64,000 nucleotides of DNA from Phytophthora quininea (Eukaryota > Oomycota > Peronosporomycetes > Peronosporales > Peronosporaceae): positions 1 through 64,000 of the forward strand of contig JAAVTG010000755.1 in NCBI GenBank assembly GCA_011947345.1, in the 5' to 3' direction. Both the position numbers and the translations under genes were made by a program. Numbering within the stretch: position 1 is the stretch's first letter; every line of letters starts with the position of its first letter. Positions 41,272 through 52,413 of the stretch are shown here, one piece after another. The notes under the pieces are model-generated. The model did no database searches and was not told the DNA's origin. It saw only the letters and a list, made by a program, of their open reading frames with translations.

Positions 41272-44200
41272 ATGGGCAACTCGTCGTCGGGGCCGAGCGG
41301 CGCCACCAGCACTACCAGACGGTGGCGTCGGCCACGTCCTCCGTGCTGTCCATCATCGGCGCCTTCTACATCATCGGCCGCTACTGGTACGCGCGACGGC
41401 TTAAGGCCAAGTCGCTCTCGGTCTACGCGGCCTCAGCGCACCACTTGGACGTGACCAAGGAGCTCATCCACATCATCGCGTACCTGGACTTGTTTGGCGC
41501 CACCGGACGCGCGTTCGGCGTCCTGCCTACAGACACGTTCGACCAGGACGCAGGAGAACCAGTGACACCCATCTGCAAGATTCAGGCCTTCGTCATCACC
41601 TTCGGGGACGGCGCGCCCATCTTCTGGAACCTCATCATGGCCTGGAACCTCTACCGCTGGGTCTGCATGGGCGAGGACCAGCAAATGCTGATGAAGAAGA
41701 TCAAATGGTACATCCTCTGGACCTTGCTGTTCACTTTAGGCATCCCCACCATTTGTATCATCTGCAACAAGTTCGGGGACGCAGGACTCTGGTGCTGGGT
41801 CGTGGTGGAGCACGACTCGACGGAGGAGCTCTGGTGGATGATCGGCGTGCTGTACTTCTGGGTCATCGCCGGAGGAATCGCCATGAGCGTCTTCTTGATC
41901 CTCGTCAAGATCAACATGAAGAAGAGACTCAAGACGTACGAGAACGACGACGCCAACGACGCCTACTACGCCGTGGTGCACAACCTCACCGTCTACATCT
42001 CAGGCTTTATTCTGTGCTGGCTGCCGGCGGTGATCGATCGAGCCTACGCGACTTTATCAGGGAAGACGTCGTTTACGCTGGACATGCTGCACGCGACCAT
42101 TGTGCCGCTGCAGGGCTTCATTAACGCCGTCATCTACGGTAAATTTCACATCTGGGTGGTGCGGCATGTGCGCGAGCCGTGGGTGAGCAACGGCGGGTCG
42201 TCTACTAAGAACAGCAAGCTCTCGGAGGATATGGTGCGCAGCTCTGTGCGGCTACGGGAGCAGGAGCGGCATCACATGGGCACAGCGAGCATCTTCGTCA
42301 CGACGTTTGATATGAACTGGAATCCGTGCCCGTCCAACCTCGAAGACTGGATTCCAGCAGGGAAAGATCTGTACGTGTTCTCACTCCAACACTGTGTCGA
42401 AGTGCAAACGATCGAGCAGGTGATTCGAGGCTATCTGCTTCAAGTGAACTACCCCACAGCCTACCGATCCATCACCTCGATTGCTGGAACGGCTGTGCGG
42501 GGCCATGTTCAGGACGTAAGTTCTCTCCCTTTGATTTCGACGAGTCATTGTAACAAGTCTCTAACAGCTGCCGTCTTTATTTTGCAGGCGTCGGTGTGCC
42601 AGATCGTGTTTGTGAATAACGCAGATGACTCGAGCGGCAACGTAAAGTTTCACGCAGCTGACGGCCGTACGTGGGCTCAGCGCAAGACGTTCAATGAGGT
42701 CGTGGGGATTCCTATCCGCTACTTTGACGCGTCCATCGCGTTCGTCTCGTGCAACCTCAGCACTTCGCTCGCTAACAGCTCGCAACGGCTGTATCGTACA
42801 GACGACAATGTGTTTGCGAAGCACGCAGTCGCTTCCAGTCTGGTCCACTCATTCGGCATGGACGCCGACCGCGCTGCTGTCGATTTCCCGAACCTGTACC
42901 ACCACACCATTCTCTCCGGGAATCTAAACTACGATGTCGATATGTCGAGGTCCACGCTGGCCGCATCAATCGACCAAGCGTACAAGGCAGAGTCGTTGAA
43001 ACGCGCGACGGATGCTGCCATTGAAGTACAGATCAAGGCGGTTCGAAGATCGGACATCGCACCACTGCAAAAAGACCAACACGGACACCTTCCCATCGAA
43101 AATGCGGGTGATTCTTGGAATCGAAGCAGTGCCGAGTCTTCAAGGTCGTCCAATAGCGACGCTATCTATGAGGAAGTCTACACTTCGTGTGAGGACGACC
43201 TCCCATTTACGATGTTGAAGTCCCCAGCTCCATTCATGCAGTCGCGCGAGAGTATTCCTTCTCTGAGAACGCCATTCATCCGCGAGAAGGATGTCGAAAG
43301 CGTCGCAATTGTCATTACCGAAGGGGATGAATCGCTCCAAGAAAGTAAAATTCCCAGTAGCTGGTCGTCTTTCCTAGACAACCAGCTCCCGACTCGTGCA
43401 TTAGACGATTTCGACCACCAAGGACTCGGTAAACCCCGAGCGGTAGACCGACTGACATCCAGTGGCCACTTCGTGCCTCTCGCTCGTGGCCATGTCAAGA
43501 AGATCCGCGATCTCCTGGCCAAATCTGATCTGGTCACTGAGAATACGTCACACAAGTGGCAGGAAATCCTTCGGTTCGATGAGTTGCGTGCTTCCATTGA
43601 AGCCAAAGAGATCTTCACGGGCTTCGAAGAGCCCGCTATCGAGTTTTTGCCGTCGTTCCCACGTAAAGTTGGCGTCGCTGCCCCCTTCTCGATGGTTGGG
43701 GAGCGCTCCTGCCGAGATTTCTTCTGCGAACCCGACGAAGAGATGCTGGTTGGAGACTCTCCGCCGTCGTACAAGGACCGCATTCTAGCGCATTCCTTGA
43801 ACGACACGAAGCAGCGGCTCAAAAACTTAGGCTATTGGTCATGTGAAGACATTGTGACGTCCACGCACAAGCCTGTCTGTAGTTTGTACGAGCTGGAGAT
43901 TGATCGGTACTTCTCCTACAACATGGACGAAGCAGCGCATGCGGATCTACAGCAAGGTAACCACGCTCTTCGCGACAAGAGAGACGTTCATGAGTTCAAA
44001 ATTAAGTTAGTAAAGCTTGATGCGAACATCTGGACGTATGAGGAGAGGGACGGCGGCTCCATCGTACAATCCACGGGGACACGTTGGCGCGGGAATGGGT
44101 CTAACCACTCGAGCAGTCGAACAACCGGAAGACGGAGTCAAAGCAGTCGTGGAGGAGGCGTAACTCCAACAGCACGACCAGCAGCAACGAGTCATCTCGA

Positions 44201-44860
44201 CATAGCATTCGGATTTCTGTCGGGCGGCGACGGAAGTCGTCGATTGCTCAAGTCGTGGGTCGGGTCTTACGAAACAGTAAAATCCGCTCGACCAGCAACG
44301 TCAGCTCGAGGACGATGGCACCAATCCAATATTCGGACTTTACGACTGCACCGAATGGAACGCAGCAGTTGTCCATGACGAATGACCGTCTGTCTGCGCT
44401 TGCAGCTTCTCGACTGGAGCTCATCCCCGTAGAACCTGTGAGTATCTCGACAATCTTCCCTCTTCCGTCAGAAGATGTCTACGCTCTTCAACGTAAGGTT
44501 TACGAGGTCGCACACTTGGTCCAGAACGGCTTCCAGTCTAGTGCTCGTGTAGATGACGACGAGGAATCGCAATTGGCGTACACGAACTTCCGTACAGCGG
44601 CGTGGAAAGAGGCGATGTCTAACGGTGTGACCCATACAGCCATCACGAAAGCTGTTAACGGCGGAGTGCACATTGCCATCAGCATTGAAGCGGAAAAAGG
44701 TCATGGCGGACAAGGCGTTTTGTGTCTTAAAGAATCGGATTTGATGGCGCACGCCTCGCCTGTGATCAGCGAAGCGGAGCCGATCCCGTTCGATGTGATG
44801 CTGACATGGGGAGGCAAGCATGTCGGGTATTTACATGGCGACATCTTATGCTCCATGTAG
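41272..44860 (+). CDS. GPCR fused to an inositol polyphosphate phosphatase-like domain (GPCR-INPP bigram)
   Basis: The N-terminal ~290 residues form a seven-helix receptor of the cAMP-receptor-like type found in oomycete GPCR-bigrams: SVLSIIGAFYIIGRYWY, FGDGAPIFWNLIMAWNLYRW, FTLGIPTICIICNKFG, WWMIGVLYFWVIAGG, NLTVYISGFILCWLPA and PLQGFINAVIYGKF. From about residue 340 an IPPc (5-phosphatase-type) domain follows: ASIFVTTFDMNWNP, KDLYVFSLQHCVEV, VGIPIRYFDASIAFVSCNL, HHTILSGNLNYD, and PPSYKDRILAHSL, then THKPV. The last ~250 residues are Ser-rich with a closing unknown domain. A 72-base intron at 42516-42587 (GTAAGT..TTGCAG) stays open in frame. The start MGNSSSGPS (41272) needs a one-base correction near 41310 and would allow N-myristoylation. 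Frame changes also occur at 44050-44250. Several catalytic phosphatase residues are replaced (see findings). Confidence 0.85.
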
Positions 44861-44940
44861 GAAGAACGCCGGGCTTTTCTTTTTGCCCCAGTAGTTCAGT
44901 CATAAAATATTTATTGTTTGTCTACAAGAATGTGTTCTCG

Positions 44941-47209
44941 TCATTGATCTGCTAGCTCCAGCAGCGAGATATGAGCTTCACCTTCGGAATCTGCTTCGGT
45001 GCTCGATAGCGGAACAGTTGAAGCAGGCGTACTGGAAGTAGATTTGGCAGGACTGAAGTCATCGTCCAAGGCATCGCATCTGTCGTCTTCAATGTCAGAA
45101 CATGATGAAGACGACAATGATGACGAAGGTGAAGGCAATGCAGACGGCAAGTCGGACGACGATCGATAGCTCCTTGGTCCGGTAGAGAGATACTGGGGCA
45201 GCAGCGCAGGAGACGGCGATGGAGCTGACGGGGAGGCAATGGCTGTGGTGTCTCCCAATCGACAACCTCAGCTGGCCTGGATGCGGTACGAAGACTAACT
45301 ATTGGTGCTGATGGAGGCTTCATGTGCTTGAGTCGAGCCTCTGCTTCGATCCGTTGGCGTCGTTCCACATGCAGCTGCTTTCGAAGTGCAGCTAGCTGTT
45401 CTAGCATGGCATTCTGCAGCAAATTCTTCGCGTTCTTAAGTTTTTCGATCTGTGAGCGCTGTGTCTCAACTTGTCGTTCAAGTGCTTGCTGTTCCTCCAG
45501 TGAGGAGGCGCTAATCGTCACAGCTTCACTCATGGCCTTTGCAGCGTCATTTCGCTGTCGTGACAATGCCGTTAGATCCTGGAGCGCACTCTCCATCGCT
45601 TCACGAAGCGCTAGTTCTTCTGTCCGCTTTGTTTCGAGTTGGCTTAACAGATCGCGCCGTGTTGTCTCTAGTGCATCGATTTCTGAGCGAAGTTGCCGTC
45701 CGCTTTCCTCGTGCTGCTCTACCGTAGTTTGGAGTTCCCGACAGACGTCCTTCGCTGCTAGAAAATCGTCTTCCCATTTCTTACGAGCGTCCTCGAGTCT
45801 CTCCAAGCCGAGCTTCATTTCAGCTTCTTGTGTGCGCAGCAACGTATTCGCCTCGCGCTGTTCTTGGAGAGTAGACAATGTTTGTTCGTAGCTATCTCGC
45901 TGTCTAATCGCTTCTTGTTGTGCTGCCTGCACATTAAGTTTGAGTTGCTGTTTCTCTTCCTCCCACAGCTGCTGCGCATGCTGCGCTCGCTCAAGCTCCT
46001 GCCTTCTTTGGGCTTGTTCGTCTTTTAGCTTTGCCTCTAACTGAAATTTGGCTTCGGCTTGCTCGTGGATGAAACGAAGCAAGGTCGCTTTCTCACAAGC
46101 CGCCGTTTGCACGTCCCCAGACAGCTGCGCAAGTTTTTCATCAATTGCAGCGCGCTCCTTCTCCATCGTTGCGACAAACGTCTCCCGGACAGTTCGAGCC
46201 TCCTCTAGATCGTCTTCTCGCTTTTGAGACTTTTTCAGTTGCGTTGCTATGGCAGCTACTTGTTTCCGCTCTTTGGCGAGCTGCAAGGCTAAAGCCTCGC
46301 CATGGTCTTGCAGTTGTGAGATCTCGAACAGAAGACCAGTGTGCAAGCTACCATTGAGTTCGTACTCTTCGAGCCGCGTCTCTAAAGCGCGTTGTACGAT
46401 GTCCAATTTCTCTCGTGCGTCTTCGCCTTCCTGTTGGCTCTTTTCAAGAGCTTCTGTCTTCTTTTTGAGGGTTTCCTCAGCTGCACGCAACTTTGAACCG
46501 AGCTCTAGGTTGCATTGGGCAAGTGATTGGCCGTTGGTGCCCATGAAAAAGCGATGTTCAATCTTCTTGGCGTAGTCGCGATTGCTAATGGCTTGCTGCT
46601 CCAGTTGTTTGCGCTCAGATTGAATACGGTCAACCTGAAGATACGATGAAGTGGTGAGCACGAGAGCTTTCAAGGTGTCTATCCTGTTGGCCACCTACCA
46701 AATGCCGAAGTTTAACGACCTCGCGCTCCATTTTAGCGTTGCGGTCCATCACCTTCTTCATCTCTCGACGAAGTTGGTCACTCTGGAAGCCCAATATTTA
46801 GCATAACATGATCTTCACCAACCTAAAACACTTTGTCGCACCTTTTCATTGGACTTCTCAAGATGTAATCGGGTGCGGAAGTAGCGGGTTTCCAACACTT
46901 TCATTTCGCGGTTGAGCGCTGCAACTTTGCTGGATGGCGCAGGAGTACACGCTCAGAGTCTGGCGTGAGGTCGCCCAATTGATTGCCATAGCGACCAGGA
47001 AGTTGGTGGACAGCTCCATAGACTTCGTCATCCATGTCGCTCTCCTCATCTTCACTAATTTCTGTCATCTTGAACGCTTTTCCTCGCTTTACTTCCCTTG
47101 TCATAGGCGTACCGTCTTCTCTCAGCGACCGATTCCTGCAGCACCTGGCGTTCTTCACTCCCGTAGCTTGACCGCTAGGATGATGCCGGTGCGTCTGCTT
47201 GCTCACCAT
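44941..47209 (-). CDS. Long coiled-coil protein of unknown function
   Basis: The N-terminal exon carries acidic EISEDEESDMDDEVYGAV and a linker to NREMKVLETRYF after a frame change near 46925. Introns near 46855-46790 and at about 46694 separate it from the main exon (46694-44952): about 430 residues of almost uninterrupted coiled coil (LEKSQQEGEDAREKLD, KRTEELALREAMESALQDL, ALERQVETQRSQIEKLKNAK). The coil ends at EARLKHMKPPSAP. In the ordinary frame the tail turns Arg/Leu-rich; the alternative frame (45258-44941) gives a Ser/Pro/Asp-rich tail ending SLLELADQ and is probably right. No motor or enzymatic domain. Role unknown. Confidence 0.6.
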
Positions 47210-47530
47210 GACGGCGCCTCGACACTAACGTGCTATCTGCTATTTTCACGCAAACAACCAGACACATATCGTCGTCTCGCATCCGCGTCGAACGTTTCAA
47301 AGGTGTTTCACTTACCTTCGCCGTCGCAAAGCCTCCACCTTCATCGCACTCGGTGATATGAAAAATAAACAAACCCATGGTCAAGCGAGAAACAGGAGCG
47401 TGTAGTGTATGCATAATGCAAGCCATCGATAGCTACCCCACGAGGTACAAATTACAGGTTCCAGACCGAGTTCACTCCTGCCCTCAACCACCACAGCGCT
47501 GGTGAGCTGGCTACGAATGGACGGCTTGGT

Positions 47531-49219
47531 TTATCTGCCTTCAATGCTGACACCTGTGGCGCGCTTGCTCTTCCTGCCGGGGCGAGCAATTTCCTGCATA
47601 CGTTTGACTAGACGCGCCTTCCGCGAGTCCGGATCCACTTTCTTGGACTGCATCGCGTTCATGTCCACCTTGGACTGTGGACGGAGCAAGAAGTCAAAGT
47701 GTACCTGGTCCGGTAATTCAGCGCGCTCTGAGCCAGGGAGCACGTCCTGCTTGGAATCGTGCTGGGGTTGAAGACATTCCCACCACGATCGCTTGTACGA
47801 GAACGTTCGTTCTTTTTCTTTTGCTTGCGCCTGCCACGCCAGATATACTCAACGTCTAGAAGATAGAGAATTAAAAGGCACCAAGCAAACGTACATGCGC
47901 TCGCGTCGACGGTAGACCGCATTCTCAGCTTTCTCTGCTTCTAGCTCGGCCAGCTTGGAATAATCCAGCGTCTTATTGAACACGGAACGACTCCAACGCT
48001 CAACCAAACTGCGACACAGCTCTTTGTTCTCCGGTGTCTGACCAATAAATGTGTCAATAGTTGGTACTTGAGCATCAATATTTTAGTCAACACTTTACCT
48101 CTTGTGGGTGCTTCATCAACAGCATCACCACCTTACCCAGTCCACTTCGCTTCAGGTGCTCCTTGAAAACTAGTAGAATACATATAACACGTTAAGTAAC
48201 GGTATCAACATTCACAACAGCACACTGCATGCACCTGGCATTTTGCTGACCATGTCGAGCATCTTGGTACGCAAGCCAACATTGGGCAGCGTGCCGTCCT
48301 CCAGAGGCTGGATCCACTTCTTCACAATCTACTTTCCACAGTCAGCACCAACTCATCCTGCCAAAACAACACAAAAACTAACCGTGAGCAGGTCGAAATC
48401 CAGCAGCATCGGTTGGAACTGCACTTTGCGCAGCACATGCAGCGCATTGTCCAGGAATTTGAGCTTCTCCAGCGCCGGTCGACGCTGTTCAATGCTGGCC
48501 AGATCATCGGCATAGGCCTTATCCATGCGGTAGAGCACTTCTTGTGTGATCTGCTCCATCTCCTGCGGCGACAGGTTGAGTTTGGCTCTGGCACGGCCAG
48601 TCTTAAGTGAGTTAAGTGTTTGATCGAAGAAGTCGTCCTTCTGTTGCTGGCTCTGCTCCGGTTCATCCATAGGCCGCTCGTCGTCGAACTGTTGACGGTC
48701 TTCGGCGTACTCGCCCAGCACGTCGGCCAGATCGTCGTCTCCATCGATGAAATCGTCGTCCTCTTTGGTGGCTACAGCCTCATCTCCCGAGTCGTACTCG
48801 TCCTGCTCGCGACGCTGTTCCTTGGGCTCTGTCTTGGGTCTTTTGACCGGAGGAGAAGCAGGACGCTTGGCAGGCTTCTCCTCGTCGTCGTCACTCTCCG
48901 AGTCCGAGCCGAACAAGCTACAGCAAAAAGTAATTAGGGAATAGAGGTTTAGATAGGTTTTAGATGGGTTATATTACCCAGAAGCGTCGGCGGTGGTGGT
49001 GGTGGTCGTGCGAGGGATCTGGTCGTCGTCCGAGTCACCCGAGTCCTCATCGCCGAACATCTCGTTGATGGAGCGCTTCTTGCGCTCATCCTCTGCAGGT
49101 CGGGAGGGGTTAGAGGACGTAGGGGACGCACAAGGAGAGGGATCACGCACCGTCAGAGCTCCCCATGTCTGCTTTGCTGTCGTTCGAGCGGAAATGTGGA
49201 AGGGCTCTATTTTACTCAT
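47531..49219 (-). CDS. IWS1: Transcription elongation factor IWS1/SPN1
   Basis: IWS1 (Spn1) binds SPT6 and RNA polymerase II and acts in elongation and mRNA processing. The short first exon (MSKIEPFHIS) ends at an intron, 49150-49093. Acidic exons follow: KKRSINEMFGDEDSGDSDDD and FGSDSESDDDEEKPAKRP, then a TFIIS N-terminal (LW) domain: ALEKLKFLDNALHVLRKVQFQP, LLDFDLLT, then across an intron WIQPLEDGTLPNVGLR, LKRSGLGKVVMLLMKHP, NKELCRSLVERWSRSVFNK. The C-terminus HFDFLLRPQSKVDM and RPGRKSKRATG is characteristic. Introns lie at about 48976-48918, 48380-48330, 48240-48170, 48105-48040 and 47890-47830. The start of the next minus-strand gene lies upstream; 49 bases separate IWS1 from the end of the lactonase gene. 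Confidence 0.88.
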
Positions 49220-49268
49220 AACAGTTTTAATTTTAGAACTATATCAAAACTAGAATAGTGCAACTTTC

Positions 49269-50382
49269 CTAAACTCGCAGACAAGTTGCAGTTTGGCTGT
49301 ACGAGTTGCCTGTGAAGTGGAGTTTTCCAGTGGCGCCATCGATTTCAAACACATTGATACTGCTGGAGTCTCCGTTCGCAACAACCAACCACTTGTCGTA
49401 AATAACAAGACTCCACGGTCTCTCTCCGCGCGAGGATTCCCAGCCAAGTGGCTTCAACTTGCCGTTGCTCTCGACCTTGAAAATGGCGAGCGAGTCGTGT
49501 CCTCTGTTCGTCACGTACAAGAACCTGCCGCTGCTTGTGATCTGGATGTCCGCCACGACAGAGATACCGTCGTAGTCGTCTGGTAAAGTCGAGAGGTTCT
49601 GTACTGCTCTGTTCCCCAACAATTTCGTCTTCTGGTCGATGACGTGCACCCCGACGGTGCTTGCAATCTCGTCCGCGACGAAGGCAAACTGGCCATTCGG
49701 GTGGACTGCCATATGTCGAGGACCCGATCCAGGCGGACGTCGAGCTGACTGCAATTTCTTCAGGCTCTGGTTGGCTTCGTCCAATTCGTATTGATGCAGT
49801 TCATCGTTACCGACATCTAAAGCGACCAAGTGCTTTGAATTGAGCCACGTTGAACTGTGGATGTGACCTGTTTCTTGGCGAAAGGGAGCGATACTGCTGC
49901 CGGTTGGGAACGTCTGGAGGAAAGTATCAGCAGCAAGCGAGCCATCGTCATTGAGAGGATACAGCACAACCGAGCCGCTGTGGTACCCGCCGTGGTTGGA
50001 GACAACCAAAAATCTTCATTTGGGCTGAGCGAAATGTGCACCGGGTAGTCGCCGTGGGTCTCAAGCGTGTTGAGAAGCTTCAGTGTGCCATCGGAATGCA
50101 CATCCATGGCTGAAACAAACCCGGTTGTCGTTCCAGGGTTGGCTTTGGAGTCGTCCGCCACCGAATCGACCGCGTACAGCACACGATTGCCGCTTGAAAA
50201 CATCTTCGCCGACGCTTGAACGTACATGGGGTTGGTACCCTGTGATGTGGTCCCCAGCAGCGACAATATTCCGTCAGAAACGTCAAACTTGTACGTGGAG
50301 ATGCCATCCCCGGTTGCTTGATCCAAGTCTCCTCGCGAGTGTAGCATCCAGTGAATATTATCGCGTCGTGTGGCAGTGTCAT
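49269..50382 (-). CDS. 6-phosphogluconolactonase-type seven-bladed propeller (lactonase family)
   Basis: Member of PF10282, whose bacterial YkgB/Pgl hydrolyses 6-phosphogluconolactone in the pentose phosphate pathway. The protein starts MTLPHDAIIFTGCYT, then after a frame change near 50315 ISTYKFDVSDGILSLLG, GTNPMYVQASAK, LYAVDSVADDS, DYPVHISLSPNEDFWLVVSNHGG, and GPRHMAVHPNGQFAFVADE, VADIQITSSGRFLYVTNRGHDSLAIF and PWSLVIYDKWLVVANGDS. These are the blade motifs of the family. Frame changes near 50315 and 50015 fit single-base errors. No signal peptide, so it is probably cytosolic. The precise lactone substrate is not certain for eukaryotic members. Confidence 0.85.
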
Positions 50383-50658
50383 GGTTGTTTTCCTTCGGCT
50401 CGGAGAAACGATGACTGTGTTGCGTTTGCGAAAGAGCTCGGTCGATTACGCGGAACTCGAGTTTATGCGGCAAGCTGTACAACACCAACATCGTTTCATA
50501 TCGTTTGCTTTTATATTTTTCATACGAGTCGACCAGCGGCTCCGAGTTGTTCATACGGTCTACAAAAGGCAGTGGAGAGTGGAGCCGAGCTCGAGCTCAG
50601 CATGCAAGCACTGTCAAAAGGAAAGAGAAAGTCGACTCGTTTCTGACGTCGTTGCAAT

Positions 50659-51540
50659 TTACATGATCACGCATGGTGCGCAGCACTGCGCGTTGGCAGC
50701 ACCTTCGTCGTCCTGGGATTTTCCTGCCCCCGCGACCGTGGACCTGGCAACTTGCTGGTTCGTGTTCACCATCGGATACTTTTGCGGTGAAGTGGCTGTC
50801 GGCACTACCGGGTTGGGGGCCTCTGCATACGATAGCGACGAGCGAGCGATCGCGTCGGCGTTCGGCACCACCGGATTCGGAGCGTCCGCGTGCGACAGCG
50901 AGGACCGCGCAATGGCGTCTGCATTGGGCACGACCGGATTCTGCTCGACGTAGGACGTCCGCGACAGCGACGAGCGGTGACTGGACACGGATCCGTGGTC
51001 CGAAGACGGTCTTCGGGTCCGCCGGCCGCCGTACTCGCTGGACGCGTCGCTCTCGGCGTCCATGTGCTCGCTACGCAGACTGAAGACCTCGGACGGCGTG
51101 CCCTCGGGCTTGTGCTGGCGGGCCTGCAGCCCCTGCACCCACCGCGCGGCGTCGTCCTGGCTATCGGCCTTGAGCAGGTACGACTGGTCGCCGATGGCGA
51201 TGGAGAACTCGAGCTTGTCTGTGTCCGTCGGGTTAAAGTCGATGGTCTGCGTACGCCACAGATCGATGCACGCCAGCAGTTTCTCACTCTCTCGGTTCTG
51301 TCGGTCGTAATGTGCAGTGCCATTTGTCAGATACCGTGCAAGCAGGGGATGACTAGATGGTAGCTCACCTTGTAGTACGTGAGGTAGTGCGTGGTGGCCT
51401 CAAAGTAGCGTCGCTGCCATCGGTCGTGGCGAGACTTCTTGCGCAAGTAACCTGAGCAAACCATCGCGATTTCAGATGTGGGACGTGTTGCCAATTACCA
51501 GCAGTTCGTCCAGCCTACCTTTGAGCTCCGGGAGATCCAT
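50659..51540 (-). CDS. PH-domain protein with C-terminal CaaX prenylation box
   Basis: Exon 1 (MDLPELK, ATG 51540) is spliced through 51518-51452 to GYLRKKSRHDRWQRRYFEAT and through 51368-51298 to NRESEKLLACIDLWR. It then reads FSIAIGDQSYLLKADSQ and AARWVQGLQARQ, a complete PH domain at the N-terminus. The rest is disordered: SEYGGRRTRRPSSDH and a tandem repeat in which NPVVPNADAIARSSLS occurs twice and partly a third time, each ending A..PNPVVP. The protein ends QCCAPCVIM: CVIM is a CaaX box for prenylation and the preceding CC could be palmitoylated. A frame change near 51140 separates the PH domain from the tail. Likely a lipid-anchored membrane adaptor. Confidence 0.82.
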
Positions 51541-51657
51541 GCGCGCCGCCTGTATGTGCGAGTGAACCCGAGTGGATGCGAGACTGATTTTCACTAGCAA
51601 GTAACACGATAAAGTGGACCACTCACTCTTTATGGTCCTGTGTGAAGCCGTTCTTCC

Positions 51658-52292
51658 GGGTTTTGCAAAAAGCGGAGGTTATTGTGCAGTTCACAACGTT
51701 GATTGCAGAAAGCGGAGGCATGTTCACTTTAGTTGCGGAAAGCAGATATCGTGGTGCACTCATCTCAGATGTCATAATGAGTGTCAGGAGCTATGGTGCC
51801 CCTGTTAGACTGCTGCAGTTCATTGTGCGCTTTTACCAACCGTTGTTTCTGGCATGGTGGGGAATCGCAAGTGGCGTCGACGGTACATTTGTGAGGGTGA
51901 GCTGTCCTTCAAACCTCCCAGCGCCACTTTTGCGAGACCAAGTATTATATCCCTATGCCAACTCTGGTGCACACCCACGGATCACCACTGAATTACAGCT
52001 GCACATTCTGCTTGCGAAGAAGTGCTCATGCCTTTCACTGTTGCCCTTTGCGGAATCGGGTACCTTACTTGGACGCCAGAATTCAATCCTCCTGCTGACG
52101 GAGTGCATGAAGAAAATGGTAGCGTAAACTGGACGGTGTCCCGCACGACACGCTGGCAACTGAAATCGATCCGGCAACAGCACCTATGACATGGGGCTCT
52201 TTCCGCAACTAAAGTGTATATGCCTTCGCTTTCTGCAATCAAAGGTGTGAACTGTAAGAAACTTGCGATAACCTCCGCTTCTTGCAAAAGCC
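51658..52292. mobile_element. Mutator-like MITE with long inverted repeats
   Basis: A 635-base non-autonomous element. Its ends match as inverted repeats: left 51658-51742 starts GGGTTTTGCAAAAAGCGGAG, and the complement of 52199-52292 starts GGCTTTTGCAAGAAGCGGAG. Both continue with GTTCACA, TTGATTGCAGAAAGCG and CACTTTAGTTGCGGAAAG; the right arm has about 10 extra bases inside. The flanks are CGTTCTTCC (51649-51657) and CGTTCTTCT (52293-52301), a 9-base target-site duplication with one mismatch. Long TIRs starting with G and a 9-base duplication are typical of Mutator-like elements. It has no transposase. It lies upstream of the PH-CaaX gene's start. Confidence 0.85.
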
Positions 52293-52413
52293 CGTTCTTC
52301 TAGGCTGGTGTGGCTTGACGAAATTCTCGTGCGACAAGGTTTTCTTGGTTGAGAAACTAGTAGTTCTTTTCACGACAGCAATCTGTGTGGATTTTCATAG
52401 GATTTGGTTCTCT

